A stretch of 52,032 nucleotides of DNA, from NCBI RefSeq assembly GCF_001039355.2, contig NW_019774814.1, positions 1-52,032 on the forward strand, in the 5' to 3' direction. Below, in pieces: positions 22,633 to 37,000 of the stretch; within the stretch, counting starts at the first letter, position 1; each line of letters begins with the position of its first letter. A program made the translations under genes and the position numbers. The stretch comes from Lingula anatina. Its lineage: Eukaryota > Brachiopoda > Lingulata > Lingulida > Lingulidae. The notes below the pieces were generated by a model that made no database searches, was not told the DNA's origin, and saw nothing but the letters and a program-made list of their open reading frames with translations.

Positions 22633-24043
22633 TTTAATTTAAATAATCTTTTGCACATTCTGTTGATTATATCTTCTTGCAGTACTGTAGGTGTATTTCC
22701 TGCTTCAATAATACATTCAAATCCTGAACAAACTGTTCCTGAAAAGAGGTAGGGTCGGAATTCCACAAAAATTGACGCCATTTTGACGGCATTTTCGATA
22801 TATATTTTCTGCTCTTTCTATTTTTTTACTTTTAAAACAGCATCCTCTTTGCTCATGCAGCTTCTTTGATTTGTTATTGAGACATACACAACGATGTCAT
22901 GAGAATTTGGTTGACCATATAAATTTAAATTACATTCTTGTTATGCCCCCCTCCCCTGCAGTGCACCACTAGCAAAGAATGACTGATAGACTTCTGAGAA
23001 AACGAAAGTAAATCATTTCAACAAAACACGCTTCTAGACTAATAATACTCAACTCTAATTGTTTAACTGCATTTTTAGCATGTTTCCTTACTCACTGTAT
23101 GTATTTGCAATTCTTTTTATATGGAATATTACCTCCAATTTGCATATTTTCCACACCTTTCAACGTATGCAATCTTTCTGACGTTGAATAAAAACACCCT
23201 TTTCGACCAATGAGATTACAGCAAATTTTCACCCCTGCGATTACCCCACTTCACGCTTGAAGTTTCTTAGAAAACATCGAAAATATAATTAGTAAATTGC
23301 AAGACTTCTTTCTTTGGTCAACATCATAAAATGAGAGCATTGCTCAAAGTCGCTACTTAACTATATAAAAAAAAACGTTGACAAGGTTGCCGTTCTTCTT
23401 ATAAAGGAGGAACAAATGTGTTTCACTATCTAGAGCGCTTAGCGCAAATCTGGATAAAACAATGTTAGTTCCTTTCGATTCGTGAAGTTTTTACCTCGAT
23501 CGAAGATCTACAGCATTACCCATGTATTTAAGAAGTTATTTAAGAGCATATTAAATCTTCATGATTGCCAGTGTACTCAAATCACCAAGCACATTATTAG
23601 ATTGCGTGGTAAGTTTTATGCTAAGTACGCCAGTTACGTGATCCAAGTTGTGTGATCTAATGCTACAATACACTACCAGTAGTCGTAATAAGTATCTGGT
23701 TTCAGTGCATCTGTAGTAGTTGTCTGTAAAGGACACACATGAAAGTTTTTTACATTAAAAAAAGGAAAATAATTGTTGCTTACAAGAAATTTTTCTTAGA
23801 TGTTTATTGTTATAAAACAATTAAAATTGTAATGTAAGATCCACCACTGCAAGAATTGACATTGATGCAATATTTTGTGTTTATATTTATACTATGTACA
23901 GTATTTTTAAGAAACTATAGGAATATTTGAAGACAAAGGAGAGGAGAGGTAGTGAAAATTGGAGCAGATAGAATGACCATGCAGAGCAGATAGAATCATC
24001 ATGAACACAGCATTGCATTCCCTTATTTCCTTCACATTTCATA

Positions 24044-26013
24044 ATGCTTAAGAAGGTTTTTTTGAGTCCGCTGAAATCCATATATCATTCTGTTCAAACC
24101 AATGTTCCAGGTAACTGTCATTTGTATTGGCATCAATTAAACTGCAAATCATGTTTAAAAGGCACTATTAATATACTTGGGTATATAATTATGTATTGTG
24201 TCTTATTTACTTGTTTAATTAAGGACATGTTGATCCACCTTGCGAAGATTGGAGTTGTCATTTACCACAGGAAAATTATATTTATGGCACTTTTTCAGTG
24301 TTTGGAGAAAAAACTTTGGATAGCCGATCCTCCACCATGAATTAAAAATGTCTGATTTGTAAAGTCTGCATGTCAGTCACAATGTCCATATAATCATTCA
24401 TATTATATCGTATTTAAAATACTAAGTCCTCGCCCAGTTGTCAGCACTTTTAGACACTGAAGTGCTCCAGTAGTAAGTCTTGCCCTGAATGAGCATTTTC
24501 TAGCCTCCTTGTGAAATTCTGGGGTTTATATCTACCAGTACATTGTTTTTACTACTTTTTAAAGCAAATGCATAGAGTCTGCTAGAACTAACTTTATCAT
24601 TTTGAACTAAAATATAATAGCTGTGTGAAAAGTTGTAGAAGAGTGAGAACTGCTTAAAATTTTTCCCAATATGTATTATCATTACCCCTCCTCATTTTTT
24701 TGTTTTGGTTAAAATTTGAAGATAAGTAGATCATTTCCTAAACGCGACTGCCCTGCATTGCTTTGGAGTAAATGTAGGTTAAACATGATGCAACATCAAC
24801 AGTCTTGAGGTTCCCCAAACATCTAGCAGCCCTCTAATAATCAATGTGTAAATACACAGTATTGTAGTTAATCAATACATAGATATGCCAGCTCATTTTT
24901 GTAATGTTATATAGTTGCTGTAAGTAGTTGCTGGCTAAATTTCATGTAAGTATACATGTATGTGAAATGTGAATTTCACAACTTGCAGGTCACTGCTTTT
25001 GTTCAGGGTTAAAAGGATATCTTGAATATCTTGAAAAGCAAAAATGCATTTCAAAGCAATGACATTTTATTTTCAAAATTCAAATTGGAATTGCTCACCT
25101 TTCCACACTATACAATTATTCTTCACAGCAAAGGTTTGAAATTTGAGAGAATTTTTCCATGCAGTACAATTATTCACATAGTACAAATAATTTTTGAACA
25201 TTTTTCCACAGAGTACAATTATTCTGACAATTAATTTGCCTTTTACTAGCTTTTACATTGTAAATGCAAACATGTTTTGCAAAAATGATAAAAAGAAAAA
25301 TTACATGTGTATTATTTGACATACTGAAAAATGAGGCCACTATTTCACAGTGTACCTGGTGTAGGCACTCTTTAGTGCTGCTGTTGTGGCATAGAGATAT
25401 TTTATGTCAGACATTCTGTCAGGCTGGTGTCCAAAGCTTTTCCTAAACACTGCTTTTATTGCCAAAATGAAGAGTTGTCATCCCTTAAACTATGGCAAGT
25501 TATTAAGTAAGTACTGTTTACAAGTTTACATAATGTCATGTGTGGTGTTGTAGATTACCAGAAGATGATTGAACAACAGAACGAGACAAGGGGTTGTAAT
25601 GATAACTATGTCACTCCACCAGGTAAGTTTTTTTATACATTTTTGGACAATGTCTAATTTTTGGCCTAAAAACAGGCTTATGTTTTGATGTTGTCTGCAA
25701 CTACTACAGCTCATGTAATGTCTCTAATTATTTGATAAATTAATAGCAAAAATAGGTCACTCGATAGGAAAAATGAAATTGAAAATTTATAATGATAAGA
25801 TGTAGACATTATTCAGACTTTTTTTGTTTCATGATTAGATTGTCATTATATAAATTTTATACTTTTATGGACACCTTACATTTATGTGTTTAGAGCATTT
25901 GAAATTTTGTGGCATTTTTACTTTAGGTCCATCAAACCGACCAAATTATAGTGATTTTGCTACACCTAAATTGTCAGTTATAAAGACCAGAGTTAAGAGA
26001 ACAGGACAACAAG
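24044..26013 (+). pseudogene. Duplicate 5' exons of the CEP85 gene (copy A)
   Basis: Three exons match those used by the complete gene in copy B. They are 24044-24110 (MLKKVFLSPLKSIYHSVQTN…, donor GTAACT), 25553-25621 (DYQKMIEQQNETRGC…) and 25928-26014 (GPSNRPNYSDFATPKLSVIK…). All keep the same phase and functional splice sites. The second differs from copy B by one residue (Asn-Asp-Asn versus Asn-Gly-Asn). The large fourth exon is absent because copy A stops at 26169. These are either a redundant haplotype segment or a true partial gene duplication. Nothing in them is mutated to a pseudogene, and the label only records incompleteness. Borders are approximate by one or two bases. Confidence 0.6.
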
Positions 26014-26169
26014 GTAGGAATTAAAATGTGTATTAACTGTGTAGGTAAACATTGTTATTTAGCACTCCCATCCTCTTTTACAATGGCTGTGTGGTCTTTG
26101 ACTTATTAAAGTGTTTTTTGTTGAATTGACTTGAACAAATATGCAGGTATGCTTTTAAATAACTTAAAC

Positions 26170-26170
26170 N
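26170..26170. other. Single undetermined base at the edge of the duplication
   Basis: The only N in the window lies exactly where similarity between the two copies ends. This suggests an assembly join or low-confidence consensus base. Confidence 0.95.
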
Positions 26171-26529
26171 TTGATTTTCGAACTTGACCTGCATTTTAGT
26201 GAGATTGATTACTCCTGTGAGTTTCATGACAACAGGCCTATCGGTTTTCCTTGAAATGTGTTAACAGTGTTGCATATAAGTTAAAAAGTGAAAAAACACC
26301 ATAACTTCTACAATAATGGCCCAAACATGCTGATTTTCGAACTTCACCTGCGTTTTATGAATATTTATCAGCTCTGTAAATATAAAGCCAAAAAGTAAAA
26401 CTGTCTTCCACTTATCGTGTTAACGATGAATGTGCATGGCGACGGCGACGGCAACATCGACAGCGACAGGGACGGCGACGACAGACGCAGGTGATGGCAA
26501 TATGAACAGACACATCTGTGTCTGTACAT
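26171..26529. other. Unique spacer between the two copies
   Basis: It holds repeat-like sequence: TTTTCCTTGAAATGTGTTA and GTTGCATATA, shared with 17.55 kb; two copies of TGATTTTCGAACTT-ACCTGC; and a GACGGC/GACAGCGAC-rich run at about 26438-26490. No coding exon is apparent. Confidence 0.6.
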
Positions 26530-29500
26530 AAAAAGTCCTCAATTTTTCAAATACATGTAGTATATAAATACCATGTGCTTTTATTCTATAACGCCAAGAT
26601 CGACTACAGACTAAGATTGGCTACATCGACGTATAACCTGGTGAGACCCCCCCAAACAGATCAAGTGCTTTGTGGAACACCATGGCCATGACAGTATGGG
26701 GTCATGTCGATACTCCCCTGCACCTTTACTCCCCCACACCCTTACTCCCCCGCACAGATAATACCCCTTAGTAATTTTTTGTATTATGTACGGTACATCA
26801 ATACGACCCCACACCAATAGATCCCAGCACCGGTACCTCCCCGCACCGATATGGGGGAGGATTGGTGTGGGGACATATAGGTATGTAACCAACAGTATTT
26901 GACCTCTTGAATTGTGTCAAGTAATACCCTGCTCACACTACAGCCATTTATCTGAATAAATAGCGAATCCTATTCTAATAATTGCAGTAGTCTGAATGCA
27001 TGAGGAATTTTTGTTAGCCGACATCTGTTAAGATCTTTTAACGCATGTGCGCAGAAAAGTGAGGGTATCTATGAACACTACAGTAGTTTATTACTTAACA
27101 ATTGCACCAAACGTATTTGGAGGTTATCGCTCACTACAACATGGGGAAACATAAACTTCTTTTGCCGTCATATACATTTAAAGAATGCTTGAATGTCTTT
27201 TGAGTTGCACTTGCTGTCACAAATAAAAACAGAGGGCAAAAGCTAAGTACAATTAGAGCCGTAAATGGTGCCATATTTTTGTTTTGTATTTTTAGTTTTC
27301 CTGTGCTGCACATGTGTGAGTGTTCAAAACAGGAAGTTAAACCTTGATTTTTTTAAAAATGGGATTCAGTTTCGATTCGCGTGTATGAACAAGCAAGCAA
27401 ATTTGATTTTGACCAGAAATTAGAATTTGAAAAATCCAGATTTCTCAGATGGCAGTGTGAACGGGATTTAATGGGGTGCGCATATATCAGCGTAATATTA
27501 TTTTTTAAACGTGAATACCAATGTTATAAAATAGTTGTACCATGCAGCCTGACAATGGAAAGCATGAAATATCATGCGCTAACAATTTTGTACACGTTCT
27601 TTCATATCTACAACATCATGTTATATATTATATATGTGCTAGCCAGCTTTTATGACTGTCATTCTTTGCTAGTGGTTACAAAATGTTGAATTTGGCCAAA
27701 AATTTCAAACGTTCTCTGGGAAGCTGTAATTTTGCATTGTGATAGCTACACCATCACAGTTTATCATTTCATAAAAAGGGAAACAGCAGATGCCGTTTTT
27801 AGGGCACACAGGAGAGTTGAACAGCTATACCCACCAAATCCAAGATGCGTCACCCTGGGTAATATATTTTGCACAAACTAATGAAAGTCTAAATGGAATG
27901 TTTTTAGATTTAGTTTAAATCATAAGGGGGTGTTGTCTCAATGCTTTAAAACTGGTTTTGAAGAATTCAATCCACATTTCATGATTAATAAAAAAAAAAG
28001 GTGAATATATGGGAAATGGTAACGTTAGTGACGCGGGAACAAAAACTTTTTATAATCATGTAAATAATAATAATATTTTTGTTATTATCCAAACACACTT
28101 CAATCATGAGGGGAACATCACTCTCACAGGCTTTTAAATTGGAATTGACAAAAACAGAGGAATAATACATATTTTGCTTACTGTAACTATGTTACATGGG
28201 ACACGCACTGAATAAAGTTGATCTAAAGAATGTTCCAGATTGTAGTTTTTTTCAGAATTATTATTATTTTTTATTATTTTAACACAATAGAGTTCAGTTA
28301 ATACAAAATTTAACAAAATGAAGTTCAGTGTAACACAAAATTCAGTATTATAACATTCTTTTTGACATCTGTGGACCACTGGTGATATCTGCTCTGTGCT
28401 CTACCAAGGCATCCACTCTTGGGATTCTGAAAAAAATCAATCAAGGAATCTGTTTACCCTGATAACAAACAATGGGTAACCTAAGCTGGGGTAGTGCTAA
28501 CACTCGCCAATTTAGCCAAATGCTAAAACTGACTTAAATTGGCTAAAGAAAAAGGGCTCGATTTGACACGTTTTAGCCAAATCATAACCATTTTGATAAC
28601 AAATTGACAAAAATGTGGTGATTTGGCAAAGTGAAAAAAATTGCTAGCGCTACCTCAGCTAAGATTACAAATAGCTTATTGCTTATTCAAACAAAGTTGC
28701 AAATACTAATTACTGGGACACATTTTCTTCACCCATTTTTGGTGTCTCTGTACATTACATAACGATAGTGTTGCGAGAAATCCATTATTGCCATGAATAC
28801 AGTGTAGCATCTTAATTTAAGGTAAAGCTAAAAAATGACATTCAATTTCGATGATTGAGTTTTTGAGAACAAGAGAACATGAATACGGTGTCACCGCGTT
28901 ACCATGTGACACATATGAAGTTAAGACAAGTCACCCTACTAATCGAATGGTAAGAATCAATCAGTACACACATGGACTTATGTTGAAACTACTGAAGAAA
29001 AATGAAACGAAATTCAGTATTTCTCACCTTCATACAAAGAAGATCCCTATATACAGTAAACAGTCCCGTAGTGGTTAAATCGAGGGAATTACATGTGCCC
29101 CTGCAACTGACCTCGACAGCTTCACTGCATTACATATTATCAGAATGGGACACGTACCACTTAGAGCTGGCTTTTCAGTGTGCAAAAGAAGCCATTCGTG
29201 TGTGAGACGTCATCAGTTAGTGAGTAAGGAAGAAGATCGCTATCGCTGTAAAATTTTCACGCGGCATTTTAAAATCATCTGCTATAATTGATCTCTGAAG
29301 TTTCAGCGTAACGAACGTAACATGGAACACGGTGAAGAAAAATCGACCTTGTTGAGCAAGAAATGTGAAATTCTTAAGAAAACTGATATTAGCATGGACT
29401 TCGTGACACAAACTAACTAACAGACTACATGTACTTTGGACGCATTGAAGAGTTTTAATATGGAAAGATAAGATTAGATGTTCGTTACAGTAATTTTGTG

Positions 29501-32500
29501 ATCATTTTTCAGTGACTTCAAATGAATTTTAATTTTACGCTCGGCTGTCACCTTGATTGGATAGTAAACGATTGTCATAAAATCGCTAAATGATATTAAA
29601 ACCGGGTGCATAAACTTGAAAACCCTCTAGGACAACCTTGGACTGCCACATTAATCCAATACAATGCAAAAATAAACTGTAACAAGTGGTTAAAGCTTTC
29701 AAGCCGAATGTCGTAAAGTCCCCATATACCTCCATAGAGACAATAAAATAGAGTAAGCTTGTAAAACAAGATTCCACAAATGTAAACATAATAATTGAAA
29801 TAAAATACTGCCGGGCATCGGAGTGGCCTAAAACTTGGCACGCTTACCGCAAATGCCACAGGCTACATCATCCCGTCGCTCGTTTGTAAATTCCGTGCAT
29901 GGCATACGCACAATCAAACCGTAAATACAAATTCCCACCTTGACGTTTAAGTCGGTCCTCTCTACCATCCAGTTTTTGAAGTGACGTAACCGCAGAGGTC
30001 GTATTGTCCAATGACATGGCTTCTTTTTTGTAAGCCCGGTGGAATTTGAAGCAGAGAGGACCGACTTAAACGTCAAGGTGGGAATTTGGATTTACGGTTT
30101 GATTGTGCGTATGCCATGCACGGAATTTACAAACGAGTGACGGGATGATGTAGTCGCGGCATTTGCGGTAATCGTGCCAAGTTTTAGGCCACTCCGATGC
30201 CCGGCAGTATTTTATTTCGATTATTATGTTTAAATTTGTGGAATCTTGTTTCACAAGCTTACTCTATTTTATTGTCTCTATGGAGGTACCGTATATGGGG
30301 ACTTTACGACATTCGGTTTGAAGGCTTTAACCACTTGTTATAGTTTATTTTTGCATTGTATTGGATTAATGTGGCAGTCCAAGGTTGTCCTAGGTGGTTT
30401 TCAAGTTTATGCACCCAGTTTTTATACCATTTAGCAATTTTACGACAATCGTTTACTATCCAATCAAGGTGACAGCCGAGCGTGTTTAATTTAAATAATC
30501 TTTTGCACATTCTGTTGATTATATCTTCTTGCAGTGGGTGTATTTCCTGCTTCAATAATACATTCAAATCCTGAACAAACTGTTCCTGAAAAGAGGTAGG
30601 GTCGGAATTCCACAAAAATTGACGCCATTTTGACGGTATTTTCGATATATATTTTCTGTTCTTTCTATTTTTTTACTTTTAAAACAGCATCCTCTTTGCT
30701 CATGCAGCTTCTTTGATTTGTTATTGAGACATACACAACGATGTCATGAGAATTTGGTTGATCATATAAATTTAAATTACATTCTTGTTATGCCCCCCTC
30801 CCCTGCAATGCACCACTAGCAAAGAATGACTGATGAATATTCACTGATAGACTTCTGAGAAAACGAAAGTAAATCATTTCAACAAAACACGCTTCTAGAC
30901 TAATAATACTCAACTCTAATTGTTTAACTGCATTTTTAGCATGTTTCCTTACTCACTGTATGTATTTGCAATTCTTTTTATATGGAATATTACCTCCAAT
31001 TTGCATATTTTCCACACCTTTCAGCGCATGCAATCTTTCTGACGTTGAATAAAAAATACCCACCCTTTTCGACCAATGAGATTACAGCAAATTTTCACCC
31101 CTGCGATTACCCCACTTCACGCTTGAAGTTTCTTAGAAAACATCGAAAATATAATTAGTAAATTGCAAGACTTCTTTCTTTGGTCAACATCATAAAATGA
31201 GAGCATTGCTCAAAGTCGCTACTTAACTATATAAAAAAAACTTTGACAAGGTTGCCGTTCTTCTTATAAAGGAGGAACAAATGTGTTTCACTATCTAGAG
31301 CGCTTAGCGCAAATCTGGATAAAACTAGTTCCTTTCGATTTGTGAAGTTTTTACCTCGATCGAAGATCTACAGCATTACCCATGTATTTAAGAAGCTATT
31401 TAAGAGCAAATTAAATCCTCATGATTGCCAGTGTACTCAAATCACCAAGCACATTATTAGATTGCGTGGTAAGTTTTATGCTAAGTACGCCAGTTACGTG
31501 ATCCAAGTTGTGTGATCTAATGCTACAATACACTACCAGTAGTCGTAATAAGTATCTGGTTTCAGTGCATCTGTAGTAGTTGTCTGTAAAGGACACACAT
31601 GAAAGTTTGTTACATTAAAAAAGGAAAATAATTGTTGCTTACAAGAAATTTTTCTTAGATGTTTATTGTTATAAAACAATTAAAACTGTAATGAAAGATC
31701 CACCACTGCAAGAATTGACATTGATGCATTATTTTGTGTTTATATTTATACTATGTACAGTATTTTTAAGAAACTATAGGAATATTTGAAGACAAAGGAG
31801 AGGAGAGGTAGTGAAAATTGGAGCAGATAGAATGACCATGCAGAGCAGATAGAATGATCATGAACACAGCATTGCATTCCCTTATTTCCTTCACATTTCA
31901 TAATGCTTAAGAAGGGTTTTTTGAGTCCGCTGAAATCCATATATCATTCTGTTCAAACCAATGTTCCAGGTACTAGTAACTGTCATTTGTATTGGCAACA
32001 ATTAAACTGCAAATCATGTTTAAAAGGCACTATTAATATACTTGGGTATATGATTAGGTATTGTGTCTTATTTACTTGTTTAATTAAGGACATGTTGATC
32101 CACCTTGCGAAGATTGGAGTTGTCATTTACCACAGGAAAAGTATTTTTATGGCACTTTTTCAGTGTTTGGGAAAAAACTTTGGATAGCCGATCCTCCACC
32201 ATGAATTAAAAATGTCTGGTTTGTAAATTCTGCATGTCAGTCACAATGTCCATATAATCATTCATATTATATCTTATTTAAAATACTAAGTCCTGGCCCA
32301 GTTGTCAGCACTTTTAGCCACTGAAGTGCTCTGGTAGTAAGTCTTGCCCTAAATGAGCATTTTCTAGCCTCATTGTGAAATTCTGGGGTTTATATCTACC
32401 AGTACATTGTTTTTACTACTTTTTAAAGCAAATGCATAGTCTGCTAGAACTTACTTTATCATTTTGAACTAAAATATAATAGCTGTGTGAAAAGTTGTAG

Positions 32501-34031
32501 AAGAGTGAGAACTGCTTAAAATTTTTCCCAATATGTATTATCATTACCCCTCCTCATTTTTTTGTTTTGGTTAAAATTTGAAGATAAGTAGATCATTTCC
32601 TAAACGGGACTGCCCTGCATTGCTTTGGAGTAAATGTAGGTTAAACATAATGCAACATCAACAGTCTTGAGGTTCCCCAAACATCTAGCAGCGCTCTAAT
32701 AATCAATGTGTAAATACACAGTATTGTAGTTAATCAATACATACTGTAGATATGCCAGCTCATTTTTGTAATGTTATGTAGTTGCTGTAAGTAGTTGCTG
32801 GCTAAATTTCATGTAAGTATACATGTATGTGAAATGTGAATTTCACAACTTGCAGGTCACTGCTTTTGTTCAGGGTTAAAAGGAACGCAGAATATCTTGA
32901 AAAGCAAAAATGCATTTCAAAGCAATGACATTTTATTTTCAAAATTCAAATTGGAATTGCTCACCTTTCCACACTATACAATTATTCTTCACAGCAAAGG
33001 TTTGAAATTTGAGAGAATTTTTCCATGCAGTACAATTATTTGCATAGTACAAATAATTTTTAAACATTTTTCCACAGAGTACAATTATTCTGACAATTAA
33101 TTTGCCTTTTACTAGCTTTTACATTGTAAATGCAAACATGTTTTGCAAAAATGATAAAAAGAAAAATTACATGTGTATTATTTGACATACTGAAAAATGA
33201 GGCCACTATTTCACAGTGTACCTGGTGTAGGCACTCTTTAGTGCTGCTGTTGTGGCATAGAGATATTTTATGTCAGACATTCTGTCAGGCTGGTGTCCAA
33301 AGCTTTTCCTAAACACTGCTTTTATTGCCAAAATGAAGAGTTGTCATCCCTTAAACTATGGCAAGTTATTAAGTAAGTACTATTTACAAGTTTACATAAT
33401 GTCATGTGTGGTGTTGTAGATTACCAGAAGATGATTGAACAACAGAACGAGACAAGGGGTTGTAATGGTAACTATGTCACTCCACCAGGTAAGTTTTCTT
33501 ATACATTTTTGGACAGTCTAATTTTTGGCCTAAAAACAGGCTTATGTTTTGATGTTGTCTGCAACTACTACAGCTCATGTAATGTCTCTAATTATTTGAT
33601 AAATTAATAGCAAAAATAGGTCACTCGATAGGAAAAATGAAATTGAAAATTTATAATGATAAGATGTAGACATTATTCAGACTTTTTGTTTCATGATTAG
33701 ATTGTCATTATATAAATTTTATACTTTTATGGACACCTTACATTTATGTGTTTAGAGCATTTGAAATTTTGTGGCATTTTTACTTTAGGTCCATCAAACC
33801 GACCAAATTATAGTGATTTTGCTACACCTAAATTGTCAGTTATAAAGACCAGAGTTAAGAGAACAGGACAACAAGGTAGGAATTAAAATGTGTATTAACT
33901 GTGTAGGTAAACATTGTTATTTAGCACTCCCATCCTCTTTTACAATGGCTGTGTGGTCTTTGACTTATTAAAGTGTTTTTTGTTGAATTGACTTGAACAA
34001 ATATGCAGGTATGCTTTTAAATAACTTTAAC
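26530..34031 (+). repeat. Large direct duplication, copy B (7.5 kb)
   Basis: This is the partner of 19060-26169, in the same orientation. It continues without interruption into the rest of the CEP85 gene at 34118, so this copy is the one joined to an intact gene. It retains the full-length foldback element at 29536-30484. Confidence 0.93.
29536..30484. mobile_element. Complete hAT-like foldback element with ~430-bp arms
   Basis: The left arm (~29536-29963) and right arm (~30055-30484) are inverted copies of each other separated by ~91 bp. They are flanked by TTTAATTT at 29528-29535 and 30485-30492. The right terminus is CACGCTCGGCTGTCACC on the complementary strand; the left begins with T instead of C. 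The long near-perfect palindrome could form a hairpin of ~430 bp in single-stranded DNA or in RNA. Confidence 0.88.
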
Positions 34032-37000
34032 TTTTGTCCAAAATGACTTACTCCAGTACAACATTTCACTTCTTGGCTATTAATAATGTATTTTTGTATT
34101 TATTTACTTGGTGTCAGTTACTACTAGGCATGGGAGCTATAGTGAAACCATTCCACATAATGCATCTGCCCCCCAAATATACTCTTCTCATGGAATTAAT
34201 ATGCATAGGAGCTCCAGTACAGAGTTTCTTCAACATTGTGATTTATACAATGAAAGACCACTGCATATAACCCGCCAGTTAGGGTCCACATCAAGTTTGC
34301 CACAGACAGATTATGTGGAAAAAGATGTAAATCATACTGGTGCCACATTATCATCATCAAAAACTTTCAGCCATGGGCACCAATACCCCACATCAAATAT
34401 GAACAAACCGCAAGGTCCTGCCTTTAATCAGGAAGTTTTACATAGTGCTCAAAATCACCATGGCTACAGTACAGGACAAATCCCTCGTGGTGCCACTGAT
34501 GGCCAGGATTTTGGAGAGCCGAGACGTTACTATCCAACAGTGGCAGATCATGCCATATCCCAACACCAGCAGGCCACAAAATCATCTTCCTTGCCAAATT
34601 CTCCCAGACATTCCCACATGCCTCATAGTCCACAAATACAGAACAATGCTCACCAGGTGCCAGCAGGGGATTTCTACCCAAACAACAACTCAGAGGCTGC
34701 CACTAGCACTGGCCATGATGGGGGCCATCCTCTTCATTCTACTCCTGTGGAGGATCCTGGAGGAGAGGGTGGACATTACCCATCACAGTCTAGTCATGGT
34801 TATACACTGTCCAGTATGACTAGTGGTCAATCCAGCATTGCCAGTGCAACTGTGAATGATCTTACACAGTGGCAGCAACAACACCAACACCAACTGCTCA
34901 GACAAAGGTTCAGCATGACAAAGGTAATTTATGCATGTCCATATCTTATGTTAGTTGTTTTAGTGCTGTGCTTGTATGTGCTTCCTGAGACTTAGTGAAA
35001 TGTGTCAGATTGGTGTGCATGCACTAGTATGCAAGAATGCACACACGTGCATAGTTACTTATGTCAGCATGTAAATCTGTCATTGAAATTTTGAAATATT
35101 TTGTGAGCAGACTTGTTTCCAGGTTTAGTATAACTGTACTCAAAGTAACATCCAACATCAGCTAGATGGCCTTCTTTGTTTCTCATTTTCTTGAAAATGG
35201 TACTCAGTTATCTTTGTATGCCTTGCTATATATAGATATTTTAAGTCCTTCAACCAGAAAAGTTTTAATTGTTGTCTGCTTTTTAATTTTCATTTTGGTA
35301 ACGGTTAATCCATAAAGATTTATTCTGTACCGTGTAACTTTAATTAAAAACGTGCAAAGGTTCAGTATTTCATAAATCTTGTACTTCAGTGTTTAACCAG
35401 AGCTATCCCTATTTTTTTTAGACTACTGATTCAGGTCCATTGCTTGGTGCAGAGTTTCCGTCCATGGCTTCCAATGATTCCACACACAAATGGGATGCTC
35501 TTAAAAGAGTAGCTGACAGTATAATTAAAGAAAAGGACATGATCATTGAGAGGTTATTTTAAAACTTTTTTCAGCTTCATACATGCTCTGCCCAGCTTTG
35601 AGAAAAACGTGAAATATTGCACTAGTATCTAGTTTTTATTAGACAGATGATATCTTTTAAGAAGTATTCTCAGATTAAAGTATACTTGATAATTCATTTA
35701 GTACAGTATGTAATTGAGAAAAAAATGAACATCTTTTCTAACATTGATAACATTCACATTCTTTTAATTGTACAGGGTTATGTTATTAGAAATGATGACT
35801 TACTTGTTACAAGTTGATTGATTTTACAGGCAGAGGATGAAGATAATGCAAGTAGAACAACAGAGCAAGGATTATGAAGGCAAACTACATAGGGCACTGC
35901 AGACACAAGCAGACAGAGATGGAGATATTCTCAGTATCAAACTTCAGGTGAGGCACTTTTTAATGCACCTGTCAGAATATATTTCATATAAGCTGACAGT
36001 GCATGTAATGTTGGAAAATAATGAAATCAATTGAGATACACCTTTGCCATTAGATGGATAACAATGACTTAGTACATGTGAAGAAACCAGGAAAGAACAT
36101 TATATGCATATTTAGAAAGGCTTTTTCTATAGAAAAGAGTAGCTTTTAAATGTGCCTTGTTGTACTCTAGGAGATGCAGTATGATAATGCATCATTAAAA
36201 GCACACTTAGCAGAAATTACCTCCAGCAAAGACCAACAGATTGAAGAGTTACAGAGAAAGCTAGGGTAGGGATAAAGGATATTACATTAGTAGCAACATA
36301 ATTGTACTTGGTTATTTTTCTTTTGAGGATAATAGGTATATTCTACAAATTTGGTTAAGAGTGTAACCACAATCCTAGCCCAGGTTAAAGGGATAATAAC
36401 TCTTCGTTTTGGCCAAAAAATGAATTTTCCTGGAGAAAACAACAATTTTCCCATACTTACCAATGGTTAATGAATCCATTTTTACATTCAAATTTAGTCC
36501 CTGGTTTTTTTCTAAAAAGTTTGGTTTTTTGTTAGATCTCTTAAGAGATTATAGCAGAGTATAACCATCAGTGGAGGTCACATGATTTGAAGACCAGCTC
36601 AGATATCAGAATAATAGCTATAACTGCTGTTTTCGTCATAAAACAGAATATATTATATTTCTATGAGTTATTTACAATGTTTTTATTGTGAAATATAGAT
36701 TTCATACGAAGAGTTATTATCCCTTTAAGCTTGAAATTATATTTGGAACATGTCATTATTACTGATTTTATTTAAGAATATGACAGTATATTTTCATGCA
36801 TTTGTAAAAGAATATTTATGTGTTTGAAATATTACAATTGTTCCAGAGAGACTGAATATAATCTACAGGAGTTGAAGACAACATCAAAAAATGATGCTGG
36901 TGTTAAGTCTAGTGAAATAGAAAACCTCAAAGCTAAGGTAAGAGAAGTTAAATTGGTATGAATAATCCAGTGTTCATTCTCTTACTTCTTATAACTAACT

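Larger units (their letters stand above)
19060..26169 (+). repeat. Large direct duplication, copy A (7.1 kb)
   Basis: From the AGTCCTCAATTTTTCAAATA stretch near 19064, the sequence matches 26530-34031 nearly base for base, with scattered substitutions and small indels of roughly a few percent by eye. The main length difference (~390 bp) is the missing right arm of the foldback element. It ends at the single N at 26170. The copy includes the first three candidate coding exons of the CEP85 gene (24044, 25553 and 25928). Outside those exons no gene was recognised. Confidence 0.93.
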
